Assembly: GCA_963575745.1 (NCBI GenBank) | Contig: CAUYUJ010022060.1 | Coordinates: 102,501-166,500 of the forward strand | DNA from: Prorocentrum cordatum | Lineage: Eukaryota; Sar; Dinophyceae; Prorocentrales; Prorocentraceae | Reading direction: 5' to 3' | Length of the DNA: 64,000 nucleotides | Shown here: one piece after another, positions 53,162 to 63,069 of the stretch | Layout of the letters: the number at the start of each line of letters is the position of its first letter | Position numbering within the stretch: the first letter of the stretch is position 1 | The notes under the pieces: generated by a model | The model's database searches: none | The model's input: the letters and a program-made list of their open reading frames with translations, nothing else | Told to the model about the DNA's origin: nothing | Made by a program: the position numbers and the translations under genes

Positions 53162-54761
53162 TCACTCCGTTGGGGGGTCCTTGAGGTAGAACGTTATCAC
53201 GTCCAGTGGAGAGCCCACCAATTCGTCCGGTGCCTGTTGCAGCTTGTAGATCTCGGTGATGGCCTGATAGATTTTCCAATGCTGCAGCCTCGATGGCGCT
53301 CTGTCCAGTCGGAACAGGACTTCTTCCTTGCTGCCTGTACTTGGTTCCTTGCCGAGAGCCAGCAGCTCCTCTGCCTCCTTGGAGTCGCACCATGCCAGAG
53401 TCTCGTTGGTGGGATACCTTGTGCCTTCCCTGAGATCCATTGCGACGCACTCGTTGCTGGGGATGTGGCCACAAAATTCCGGGGGGCACACAAGCCTGAG
53501 AGAGGCGACCTGGTCCTCTGTGGGATTGGTGAGGCTGAGGAGCAGCGTCCGAGATTGTGAGTCCTGTACGCCGTCCATTCCCTTGAGCGACAGCCGAAAT
53601 TCGCTAGGCCATTGCAGGTGTAGGAGTGTCTTCCCGTCCTGGGGGGGGGGGGGGCGCCTGGCGAAGCTTGTACTTATCAAGTGTGTGACAGTCCGACTGC
53701 TCGTGTGTGGGGTTTACCGCCACTTCCGCGGCGCAGCTCCGCTTGCGTGCCAGATCTGTTCTGGCCTTTACTGATCCGTCCCATGTCGTCTCTGTGGGGG
53801 CCATGGTCTCCGTCCATGCCAGTCTGGTCAGAGTGATCGCCCTCTGTCGTAGGTCCTGCTCCCAGTACTTTGGCAGGTTGACTCCTTCAGAGATTTTCCC
53901 CAGGGGGACATGCAGACGGAACTGGGCTCCAAGGCGTTCCGCTGGCACGCAGAACATCTGAACGATGGCCTTGGCCGCGGTGTCAGCAGTGGGGGTCTGG
54001 GACGTCAGCGAGGGGAGTGGGGGGCGGCTGCTGGCCCCACCGGGTTCCTCCCCCCTTCGCGACCCGCCTCGCTCCGTGGGGCCTTGCGACGACGCCCTGC
54101 TGGATCCGACCAGCCTGTCGCACAGGTTGGGGGGGGGCGGCCCCTCTGCGTTGTTGCGAGGGGGAGGCGGGGCGCTCCCTCCCGCAGTCCTTATGCTGAG
54201 CCATGGGTTGACCCTCCCGCCAGGTCGGTACAAGTCTGCTGGCCGCAGGTTGGCGGACGGGATCGTGTCGGTGGGGGTTATGAAGCTGAGCTCGTCGTCC
54301 CGAAAAGGAAAGTCGACCGGTGCGTGGTCCCAGTCATCTGGGAACGTCCAGCCTGGTAGGTGCAGATGGCCCTCTTTCACGTCCGGACAAGGGAGTACCC
54401 GCCCAGGCCACTCGTATCTATCGATTACGATGTTGGCGATGCAGTCTCTGGTCCCTCCTCGGGTCCTGGCCCAGAGGTTGCCCGCCTCAGTGTAGCACCT
54501 GGGGTCGGGCCACCCGTGTTCCTTCTTCTTGGCGGCCTCCTGGTAATGCTCGATACTCATGAGATGCGTCTTGCCGCCGCAGTGTTTCTGGCAGACCTCG
54601 CACCGCCAGCGCCACTCTGCGTGGAAGTGCGCCCGGCGCATCCAGCGGCACTCACGGGCCCGAAAGGGCTTGGTTGCACCTTCCGTAGTGGGGCCACACT
54701 TGCAGGGCTCGAGCGGAGACGGCCATCTGATAGGGGGCCCATTGTTGTTCTTCTTTACCAT
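53162..54761 (-). pseudogene. Copy B ORF3, N-terminus with matrin-like zinc finger
   Basis: Start is ATG 54761 (MVKKNNNGPPIRWPSP), chosen because copy A starts at the homologous place; the same frame is open 15 nt further upstream. CEVCQKHCGGKTHLMSIEH is the matrin-like C2H2 (C-x2-C-x9-H-x5-H). LPGWTFPDDWDHAPVDFPF follows, then a Ser/Pro linker and LPKYWEQDLRQRAITLTRLA. After a shift near 53650, where a G12 run sits on the plus strand, EFRLSLKGMDGVQDSQSRTL and LYKLQQAPDEL-type sequence lead to the helicase. The finger suggests RNA binding; the helicase fused behind it would act on that RNA. Confidence 0.7.
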
Positions 54762-54787
54762 CTCGTGGCGGCGCAATGGGGGGAAGC

Positions 54788-54802
54788 GCAGCCGATAGCC
54801 GC
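54788..54802 (-). promoter_or_regulatory. 15-bp motif 26 nt before ORF3 start (copy B)
   Basis: Perfect GCAGCCGATAGCCGC on the plus strand. On the sense strand it reads GCGGCTATCGGCTGC, followed by GCTTCCCCCCATTGC and then the ORF3 ATG. It falls in the ~100-nt gap between the ORF2 stop and ORF3. The pyrimidine-rich follow-on resembles a splice-acceptor context, so trans- or cis-splicing before ORF3 is possible; a translational signal is the alternative. Confidence 0.5.
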
Positions 54803-54859
54803 GGGAGCTGGAAGAATGAATGCACAGGGGGAAGCTGCTTGAGCCGACGCGGCGCGGGC

Positions 54860-55517
54860 TCAGATGCTGCGGCGGTCGGGCGGGCGGGGCGCAGAATGAG
54901 GGGGGCCGAGGGGCGGGGCAGGAGAGGGGCGCGCGAGAGAGTGGGCAACCTCAGCCGCCGCGATGGGGTCGCACAGACAGGCAGAGCGGGGGGGGCGCAC
55001 GGGAAGTGGGCGGGAATAGGATGGACGGCCCCACTCCACTGAGTGTGGGAAATGACTGCAGTAACGCCTGCCCTGCGGAGGGCGTCTGCCCAATACACCC
55101 CTATGGTGGCCAGACTGTCCGCCGCTTTGTTAAGTCTGCGCCTGACGGCTTGCCAAGTGAGTACCCAGCCTGCTCCCTCGACCTGTCCCAAGGCTTCCTC
55201 CATCTGCTGAGCCAGGTGTAGCCTTCGGTATCTGGCTGTGCCAGCACCGTACCTACTGCAGCTAAGTTGTCGCCGAGAATCCGCGCCGTGCGGGTTGGGC
55301 TGTTGATGTGGGGAAGCAGTGCCAGCCCAGCACGACAGCCTGCAACCTCCGCCATTTGGGCGTTGCTGCATTCTGGGAGAGCGACTATGGCAATGGCGAG
55401 CACACGGGGAGCCCCGGTGCTGGGGTTGCGGTGCCAGAGGATGGCCCCGGCACCAGAAACTTTTTCGCCATCCCCAATGGATCTTGCCCCCCCGTCAAAG
55501 GTGACCTCGTAGGGCCA
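54860..55517 (-). pseudogene. Copy B RNase H domain
   Basis: It is separated from the upstream frame by an in-frame TAG (55518-55520) where copy A has Gln. It then reads WPYEVTFDGGARSIG (first Asp), CSNAQMAEVAGCRAGLAL (Glu) and RILGDNLAAV (second Asp). After a frameshift near 55255, VRRRLNKAADSLATIGVYW has the final Asp. All four catalytic acids are present, but the domain is split over two frames. It ends near LCDPIAAAEVAHSL and PDRRSI at 54860-54862. Confidence 0.75.
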
Positions 55518-56610
55518 CTAGGCGGAGTCGGAGTTGGGAAAGTGGAAGTCGCGAGCGGTTATCTCGTCGCCTGGCTCAAGTCTGGTGTTGGCCCTGAGAG
55601 TGGCGGTGTGCAAGCAACATTCGCGGCAGAAGGTCGTCGTCCAGCACGCGGTTGGAGAGTTGTCAGTCCTTGGGCAAGGGAACCAACCTCTGCCGGGAGG
55701 CATCCACGCGGCGCGGCTGTGCGTGGCCTGCACTACCACTAGCCTGTGGTCTGGGTTGCAGTGCCTGCTGGCCACCGGGAGCCTCCGAACTTCGCCTCCA
55801 GCCCTGTCTGCGCGCCTTTGTGCGTGGGGCCCGGCAGCCCCACAAATTGTCCCAGTAGGTGGGGGGTTCGGGTTGCACGTGTGGCAACGGTCGCGCCGCA
55901 CGGTCCACACGGCCGCTTCGTCGTGTCGGCCGCCCCTGGAAGGGTCGCTCTCAGTCTCCTCGTCCTCGTCACTCTCTTCGTGGGGGTCGATGTCTGGGGT
56001 GGCCAGTCCTCGCAGGACGAGAGTGGCCGCGTCGCTTGCTTCCAGGTGGGTGGCAGTAAGGTTGACGCAGTAGCGGAAGGAGATCTGGTGTAATACTTTG
56101 GCCAGCAGCGGCTGGTGCTCGCCCTCGCTTGTGATTGCCTGGGCGAGGGTGGGCGGATCGTCGGGCCCACGGATGGTGTCCCAGACGAGAGCGGCCGCAG
56201 GGCACCAGTGCCAGACGTGCTCAGTCGTGGCTTCTCCCAGCCCACAGAGAGGGCACCGCCCGTGCGGCCCTTCCCTGATCGGTGGCCTCAAGAGCCCCCC
56301 CGAGCCAGCATAGGCGCAGGCTTGTGGTCTCAGGGGGGCGGAGAGAATCAGGGGGGAGCGTTTGCCAGAGGGCGAGGGTGTGGGGATCGTTGCCGATGCA
56401 TGTGCAACACCAGGCAGCCCCCTCGTCATTCGGGCCGGCGGTGATCCACACTCTGCTGGCCGGTGCCCCGCAGGTACATCTGTGGGGTATTCTTTCGTCG
56501 TTTCCCCTGCGCCTTGCCGGGCCTGGCAGGCCGTTGCTGAGCACCCTTAGCACGTGGTACGCACAGGTGAATGTGACGCAGTGCCGGAGCAGCTGCCACT
56601 CCTCACCCAA
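55518..56610 (-). pseudogene. Copy B post-RT zinc-binding segments
   Basis: Two frames. 56610-56350 carries PHRCTCGAPASRVW and AAWCCTCIGN, a four-cysteine cluster. 56429-55518 carries GRCPLCGLGEATTEHVWHWC, the LINE-type C-x2-C-x7-H-x4-C finger, then an acidic patch, RCHTCNPNPPPTGTIC, and WFPCPRTDNSPTACW with FCRECCLH. These Cys/His groups are shared with copy A. The frame ends at TAG 55518-55520 just before RNase H, a substitution rather than an indel. Confidence 0.7.
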
Positions 56611-58311
56611 CGAAGGCTGCCATCTTCTCCCTTGGCTGGTTTTTTTGAAGCCAGGCGGTGAAGTAGTGATGACTGTTCATCTGCGCCCAGGCTGCCACGT
56701 AAGTGATTCTGCCGTATTGCCTGCCCCTCAACAGGTGAGGTCGCTGCCTCAAGGTGAGCAGGGCCTGGGCGGCCTTTCGTTCTGTGATCATTTTGGGTCG
56801 TGGGGGGTGTGCCTCTGGGGCCTGGGCTGCTCGGCCACTCCAGTTCAGCAGTTTGTTCCACCTGGTGCTGGCCCGCCTCCTGAGTGTGCAGGGCCCCCAG
56901 AAGTCCCCGAGCACGAACGCTCTTGCGGCAACGGCGCGGGCTGTTGCTGCAGGGCACCTGGGTGTGCCCTGCACCTGGAAGCGTATGCCAAGTCCGGCAA
57001 GGATTATGTCGGGGACCCAGGATGCCCCAGCCAGCCCGGGGGCATTTCTCAACTGGGCGCACAGTTCACGCTCCTGTGTCACGTCCGGGGGGGCGTAGTG
57101 GGCAGCGTAGGGGATCAGCGAGACCAGGTATGCGTTCCACGCAGCGGCCGTCCTGGAAGGAGACATCTTGGCCAAGTGTAGCGCTAGGGATCTCTCCCTC
57201 ATCCTGGGGAGGGGGCAGTTCCACGTGCCCTTGCGTAATGCCTCCTCTTGCTCTCCTGTGAGCCCTCCGTTCTCCGGGGGTTCGTCCCCTCCTGCTGCTC
57301 GGGACACTACCACTGCCCCCAGGTGCGGCCATTGCTCCCTCGCCGCCGATCCTCCAAAGGGGGTGTGCTCCATGAGTGTGCGCCACCGCCCTTGGTCTCC
57401 CGCCGGAACGAGCGCTGTCTTGAAAGCGCAGCTGCAGGTGCGTTGGTAGTGGGTGCACCGTATAGGGCCACGGTCCCCCCAGGTCGCTGTTGATCAGAGC
57501 CTGGATCAAGAGTGCAGGGAGCCCCGAGATGAGCACGCTGTCTCCATCCTGTTCAAAGTGTACGGGGACCTCCTCCAGCGCCGCGCGGATGTCAGGGGAG
57601 TCATAGGTGCGCGTCCCCCTACATCTGTGCGCCTCGACTAGGAGCCCGGCGGCCTTGGCGGCCCAGGGAAGTGCGATTGCTGCGCGAAGAGCCTGTCTTG
57701 TTGTGCTAACGAGCGCGGCGAGGTCGTCCACGTATGTGGGATCGTCCTCTCCTGTGATGGATGCAATGGCGCTTATGACAGCGTCGTGCCCCAAGCTCCA
57801 CAGGAGGGGGGAGGCGCTGCCACCCATGCCGACGGATCTGAGCAGGCGGCGTTCTGGCCCTTTGTACTTGCCCTTGCACGTCTTAACCTCCCGCTCGAAA
57901 ACTAAAGCTTTAAGGGCGTTGAGCAGCCATGAGGGGAGTCCCCATCTTTGTAGCAGGGCGTCGACCCATTGGAGCGAGATCCTTTCGAACGCTTTGTTCT
58001 GATCGCAGAAGATGACAGCAGTGCAGGGGGCGTCGCCCAGACCTGCGGCGATGCGCTCGATGTATTCCTCCACCACCGCATGATGCTGACCTAGTAGCGC
58101 GGCCCAACCAGGGCCCGGTGCGGTTGGTGGTCTGGGGGCACCGCTCAGGTGCTGAGTAACCCTGGTAATGTTGGGACCACACTGTCCCCCTCGTCTCGAC
58201 GACTTGTCCCATAAGCTCAGCCAGGGATGCTCCATAGAGACGCCGTATGCAAGTGGGGAGTTGGAGCGGCCTCATGTCGTTGGGTCCCTTCAGCGCCTGG
58301 TTTCTTCCCAA
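56603..58311 (-). pseudogene. Copy B reverse transcriptase
   Basis: Three frames (58311-58220, 58235-57460, 57373-56603). NDMRPLQLPTCIRRLYGASL leads in. AVIFCDQNKAFERI is motif A, RSVGMGGSASPLLWSLGHD motif B, and TYVDDLAALVSTTRQ motif C (YVDD, plus-strand position about 57722-57745). SVLISGLPALLIQAL follows. After a shift near 57450 the thumb reads EHTPFGGSAAREQWPHLGAV, ALALHLAKMSPSRTAAAWNA and RPKMITERKAAQALLTL. All catalytic residues are intact. The finger motif is in the endonuclease frame upstream. Confidence 0.85.
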
Positions 58312-60276
58312 CCCATACCAGGAGATCGACTAAGGGCCCCAGTACTTCGTCGATGAGGCTCGGGTTGAGGTCCGCTGCGTACCATGCCTGGGCGAGGAGG
58401 CAGGCGACGAACCTTGCGCCTGGGTGAAAGGCCTCGTATGGGACCCCGTCGACCCCTGGGGCGCTCCCGCTGGGGGTGAGGACGGTGGCAGCTAGCTTTG
58501 CCCAACAAGGAGCAGGACGACTGGGTATGTCGGTGCCGGGGTGCTCCAAGAAGTACTGGTCGAGGAGCCAGCCGGCAGAACTAGGAAGAGGGGGGGCGGT
58601 GTGCCAGATCGAGCTGCGGCTGTCCCAAAGTACCTTGTCAACCTGGTTGGGCCTGTCGCGCCAGTTACCGTCGTGGTTCCTTACTCCTAGAATGGCGTGG
58701 GTCTTTTTATATTTTTCTCGCCCCGTACTGTACTGGGCTGCGAGGGGGGAGCGCTCTGCTCCAGGGCCTCGTTGGACGGGGGATAGCTGCATCGCCCTTC
58801 GCTGCGTGACCTCCGTGTCCCAAGTCTTGAGACAGAGCCCTGCCTGCTCTGGGGTTAGGTCGTGTCCGTCCCATCCAAACTCGTGTAGCCAAGCAGCCGC
58901 GGCCCCCACTGGGCGCGCGGCTTGTTGTCTTTGGCTGGCTGCCGCCAGCAGCGTCCCCATTGAGGCTCGTGCTCTGTGCGACTTCCACTTTTTCCACCAG
59001 TCCTGTAAGGCCGAGGTGGGAAGGACAGGGGGGAGGAGAGTGCGGTTCTCAGGACTTCCTGAAGCTGGGGCGGGGTCGCTGGGCAAGCGAGAAACGTCGC
59101 CGTCGTCGTTGTCCGGGTGATGGTCGGGGAAACCTCCTGGGCGAGCCGGCCCGATCCAGTCGGAGGGCTGGATTAAGCCGCAAAGGTTGACGGTTGGAAC
59201 GCCGAGGAGGATCTCCAGATCAGCGTAGATCCTGCGCAGCTCCACGTGCGCGGCAGTTGGGAGTTTCCTCAAGTCTGCCGCCCTCATGTTGTCGTCCCTT
59301 CTGGCTCTCCTTGCGCCCTGGGGGTCGAGCGATATGAGGGCATGATCTGAAAGAGTGAGCCGCCACAGCTTCCGGGGGTCGTATGCATGGATGTGATTGA
59401 TTGGGCAAGCGCAGATGTCGATGTGGGATTCACTTTCCTTGTCAATCCTGGTTGGGCCGTGCATGTGGATGGCAACGGAGCCGGCGCTGGTTAAGATGTC
59501 CCTCGAGAGGGCTGCGGCCTCCACCTCTCCGTCCCTCGGGTGTTGGAGTTGCAGGTTGACGTCCCCTCTCCAGTAGGTGTCGAGGGGCTCCCATCGTTCC
59601 GCAGCCGATGCGATCTCTGCCGGGGTCTCTTCCTTCCTGGTGGGGGGGAGGTAGATGGAAACAAGGCGGATTCTCATTTCGCCCTGCTGCGCAATCGCTG
59701 CTACTGCGCAACCCGGCACCATGTCTTGCTGGTCCAGGAGGGGGGTTCCGTGCGGGAGGGGAATCCCCACCCCACCGGCCAGCCCTCCAGTGGGCCCCAG
59801 GAATCCCGGGGAAGCAACCACCGTCCTCGCCGGGAACATGGTCTTCCAAACTTCGGCCTCATGTTCGGACCAGTGTGTCTCCTGAATGAGGGCGTTTCTA
59901 TTGTTCAGAGTGACCTGAGTTAGCAAGGCGTGCTTGACTTGGCTCTTGCCGGCGGTCCAGCTCCTAAGGTGCCTGACATTCCAGCTAGAGAACCTGGGGA
60001 GAGAAGTATGGGGGGTCGTGCTCAAGGCGCGTATCGCGTCTTCAAGGGGCAGGGTGCCACACAAGTCATCCCACGTGGGGTGCGTCCAAGGTGTATGGTG
60101 CAGCAATGCCCACAGGTTTCTTGGCGCCCGGATGCTGCGGTGGCATCTTTCTTCAAGTGCTTCGTTGAGTGCGCGACGAGCCTGCTCCCAGGCGCGCGTG
60201 CGCATTCCTGGGGCTCGTAGGTGCCGGGGAGGGGACCCCAACGCTCCGTGGAGCGTGTTGGGGTCCCTGTCAGAGT
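58217..60276 (-). pseudogene. Copy B APE endonuclease and RT finger region
   Basis: One open frame (continuing to 60514 upstream) contains the complete AP-endonuclease: RFSSWNVRHLRSW, ALIQETHWSEHEAEVW, IRLVSIYLPPTRKEE, YWRGDVNLQLQ, SESHIDICACPIN and LTLSDHALISLDP, giving Asn, Glu, Tyr, Asp-Asn, Asp and Asp-His. A ~250-aa linker (WWKKWKSHRARASMG, WLHEFGWDGHDLTPEQ) follows, then the RT finger APGVDGVPYEAFHPGARF. The frame shifts to the palm near 58300. As a catalytic domain the endonuclease is undamaged. It is the best-preserved enzyme in the window. Confidence 0.85.
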
Positions 60277-61857
60277 CTAGGGGCGCTGCATCTCTGGCAG
60301 GAGGGCTTCCTGGCGTCTCATTTGCCCTGCGATGTCGTCTGGGAATGGGTGGCTCAGGAGCTGGGCCCACGGGCAGTGTGTCCCTGCGTAGGTACGTGCT
60401 GTCACCCATGCTCTTGCTATTTGCTCGCCCGTGGGCGCTGGGGCCCGGGCCATGGCCCTGCGTTCCCCCGCCTTCCATGCTTGCATCGCAGATACCACTC
60501 TTCGCTGGAGGCACCTCGGGTCGAAGTGTATGCCGACAGCGTCGTACAACGCCCTGCCGCTTATTCCGAGCCCACGGTAGTAACCCGCTAGGCCGGTGGC
60601 CCGGGCTCTCTCCCCTGCGCTAGGGGGTCTGAGTCCATGGGCCCTTCCTTCCTTGACCAGCCATGTACCCCATGCCTTGACTTTTTCCTCTGCAGCCGGG
60701 CTCTCCCTTTCCTTCCCCGACATCACCAGTCCGAGGCCTTCCGTACATCCTTCGAACCTTTGCTCAGCTCCGCATTCTGCGAATATCTGCGCGGCTCCCA
60801 GCCTCAGATCCGTCGGATTTCGTAGGAACCATCTGTGGGTGCTGTCGTCGTTGTACAAAAGGCAGAGGAGATGAGTCTGGTAGCTACTGGGCAGTATGGC
60901 GTCTGGATCGTCTTGGGCCACTCTGGACTGAGTCCATGTGGGTATTCCTCCGTCGGGCCTGTACGCCCATCTGGGCTCCCAGGGGCTGGGGAGCCGGTGG
61001 TACGTTATTGCGTTGGAGGGAGGGGGGAAGTTCGCCATCCACAATCTCTCCCTTGGGCTGGCCACATGTTCTCCTGCGTTCATCTTGACAGCCCATTCCG
61101 GGCTGAGATCGCTCATGGCGGTTCTCACGGCATCTCGATGTGTCAGAGGCATGGAGGCCACGTTTTCCACTACCACGAGCGTGTTGACATCTGGTCTCCT
61201 TTTGTTAGCGAGGTACCAAGCCGTGGGGATGGCGAAGAAGTGGCGTGACTGTGCGCTTGCCAGTCCATCCCTACCGGCGTGCCTGCCTGCGGTCGACAGG
61301 TTGTTACAGGGCGGTCCTGCGACTATTAGGAAGGTGCTGCCTTGCTCCAGTGAATCTCAGTGTATTTCCCATGGGGATCTGTTGTCCTGGGGATCTTTCC
61401 GTCTGAACAGGTCCCAGACGTCCTCTGCTATCTGCCTGTGCTGTGGGCCTCCGTCCTGGGGATCTGGCGTGTTGGCCCATCTGCGCGCAACCGCCTGAGC
61501 CGCCGTCCGGTTGTGCTCCACGAGCACGGAAGTTCGGAATCTGCTGACAGCGTCCAGCTTTTGGGCGAGGTCTCCTATCGCGAGCCTGGCGATGCCCCAT
61601 CCGTCGAACAGCGAGACCAGATGTAGCGGGGCCCCCCCCTCGCCCGAGGTGGACTGGGCCGCGGGCCTGCCCCCCTCTGCCCCTTGTCCCTGCTGTGTGA
61701 AGTCCCGCTCAGTCGGTTCCTGGACCAGCAGTCTGCCCGTGATGTCGTTGGCAGCCTGGTTGGGCTCTAGGTGGACCGTGCCTTGTTCGTGCAAGGACTG
61801 CACGGTCTCACGAATGGTGTCGTTGTCTAGTCCTGCTACCTGGTAGGAGGCCAGCAC
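60277..61857 (-). pseudogene. Copy B DNMT3-like cytosine-5 DNA methyltransferase
   Basis: A single minus-strand frame with one in-frame TGA (61357-61359, a Leu codon in copy A). LVSLFDGWGIARLAIGD is motif I (AdoMet). SVLVEHNRTAAQAVARRW is motif II. FLIVAGPPCNNLSTAGR is motif IV with the catalytic Cys. VVVENVASMPLTHRDAVRT is motif VI (ENV). HVASPRERLWMANF is motif VIII. A target-recognition stretch follows, and then YYRGLGISGRALYDAVGIHF at the position of motifs IX-X. The SLFDG, PCN-x-LS and ENVxxM...RD forms recall DNMT3. A ~130-aa segment before motif I (YQVAGLDNDTIRETVQSLH) is also conserved. Retrotransposon-borne DNMTs have been reported from Symbiodinium-type dinoflagellates. It may methylate the element's new DNA or the host genome. 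Confidence 0.85.
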
Positions 61858-63069
61858 CTGATTGGGTGGGGCTATCGGGGCGAGCCCGGTTTCGCTCTCC
61901 CTGTGCTGTGACCAGACCTGTTGCAGGACTTCAATGGGCTGCGGGGCTGCGGTGGGTCCATTGGGGGGTGGGGGCTGGTTCTAGGTCTCACCCTCCTGGT
62001 TCTCTCCCTTGTCCCTTGTTGGTCGGATGATGTGCGCGTGCGTCTTCTTACCTCTCGTGTCTGCGCAGGCGCTCTTGGACGGGTCATCCACATTGTCATC
62101 AGGGTTGGCAGGTTGCCTCTCGCAGCCCTCGAGGCCCTCGTCGCTGCTCTGCGTCTCGGTCCTGGTTCCTGTTGGCCTGTTTGCCGATTCAGCCTGCTAC
62201 GGCTCCTGCTGTGCGCCCTTTCCGCGCCCCTCCTGGCCCCGCTTCTGCCTGGGTCCTCCCTCTGCTCAGTGGGTTGCTGCTGCGATTCAGTTCCTGGGGC
62301 ACTTCTTACTCGCGGTCGCTGCTGCCTTGGAGTGCGTGTCCCTCTCTGCTGTGGGATCGGAGTGGATTCTGTCCCAGCCGCTTGTGGTGGCTCCGGGGGA
62401 CTCCCCAGGGTAGGCCCCCCCCCGAGGTTGGGCCAGGTGGGGTCGACCGATCTCAGCCTGGTGGGGCCGGGGCCCGGGCTGTTCCCAGCGGCCACGGATA
62501 GTATTCCTTCTATTACCTCTGTGGTCAAGGTGGAAAAAGGGGACTGTGGGTTCTCCTGCGTCGAAGTTTCTGCCCACCGCTTCCTGCAGGTGCGCACGTG
62601 CGTCGTCCGCCGAAAGGGCAGCATTATTTGATGTAGTGCTTCTTCCATTAAGGTTCCTCGTGCCGGTTGGGGGGTGCCGTGTCCAGTATGCCTTGAATGG
62701 GGCGAGGAGTCTGTGCGCGACGCGTGCCCTTGTGAATACTTGTCGCATTTGCCTTTCGAGTTGCACCATACACGTGCCCCAGCAGATGGCGCTTAGAACG
62801 GTTCCCCACCTTGCCTCGTCATCGCACCCTAGCCCACTCCACTGAGCTGGTGGGCCTAGGGTGCGGAGCGGTGAGTGCTCGGCCGGGGGGTATCTCCTCT
62901 TCCCAGCGGGTCTCCAGGTGGGGAGCGCGCGACACTGTCTGGGGGTGGCCTCGCCGCACCCGCCTGTACCACTGGCGTCCTCTCAGTCCGTGTCTCGTCT
63001 GCTGGTCGGCGACTGCAGGGGCCGGCCCTCGTCCTTACGTCCATCTGGTCGCTACTATCTGCTTGTGGG
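61858..63069 (-). pseudogene. Copy B basic linker before the methyltransferase
   Basis: Frames covering 62856-63719, 62769-62287 and 62648-61872 alternate through low-complexity Arg/Pro/Thr/Gln sequence. The conserved island is MVQLERQMRQVFTRARVAHR followed by APFKAYWTRHPPTGTRNLNG, matching copy A. RSRSRLNRQTGQ-type Arg-rich stretches follow. It is probably a disordered nucleic-acid-binding linker. TAA at 63070-63072 ends the upstream frame. Confidence 0.45.
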
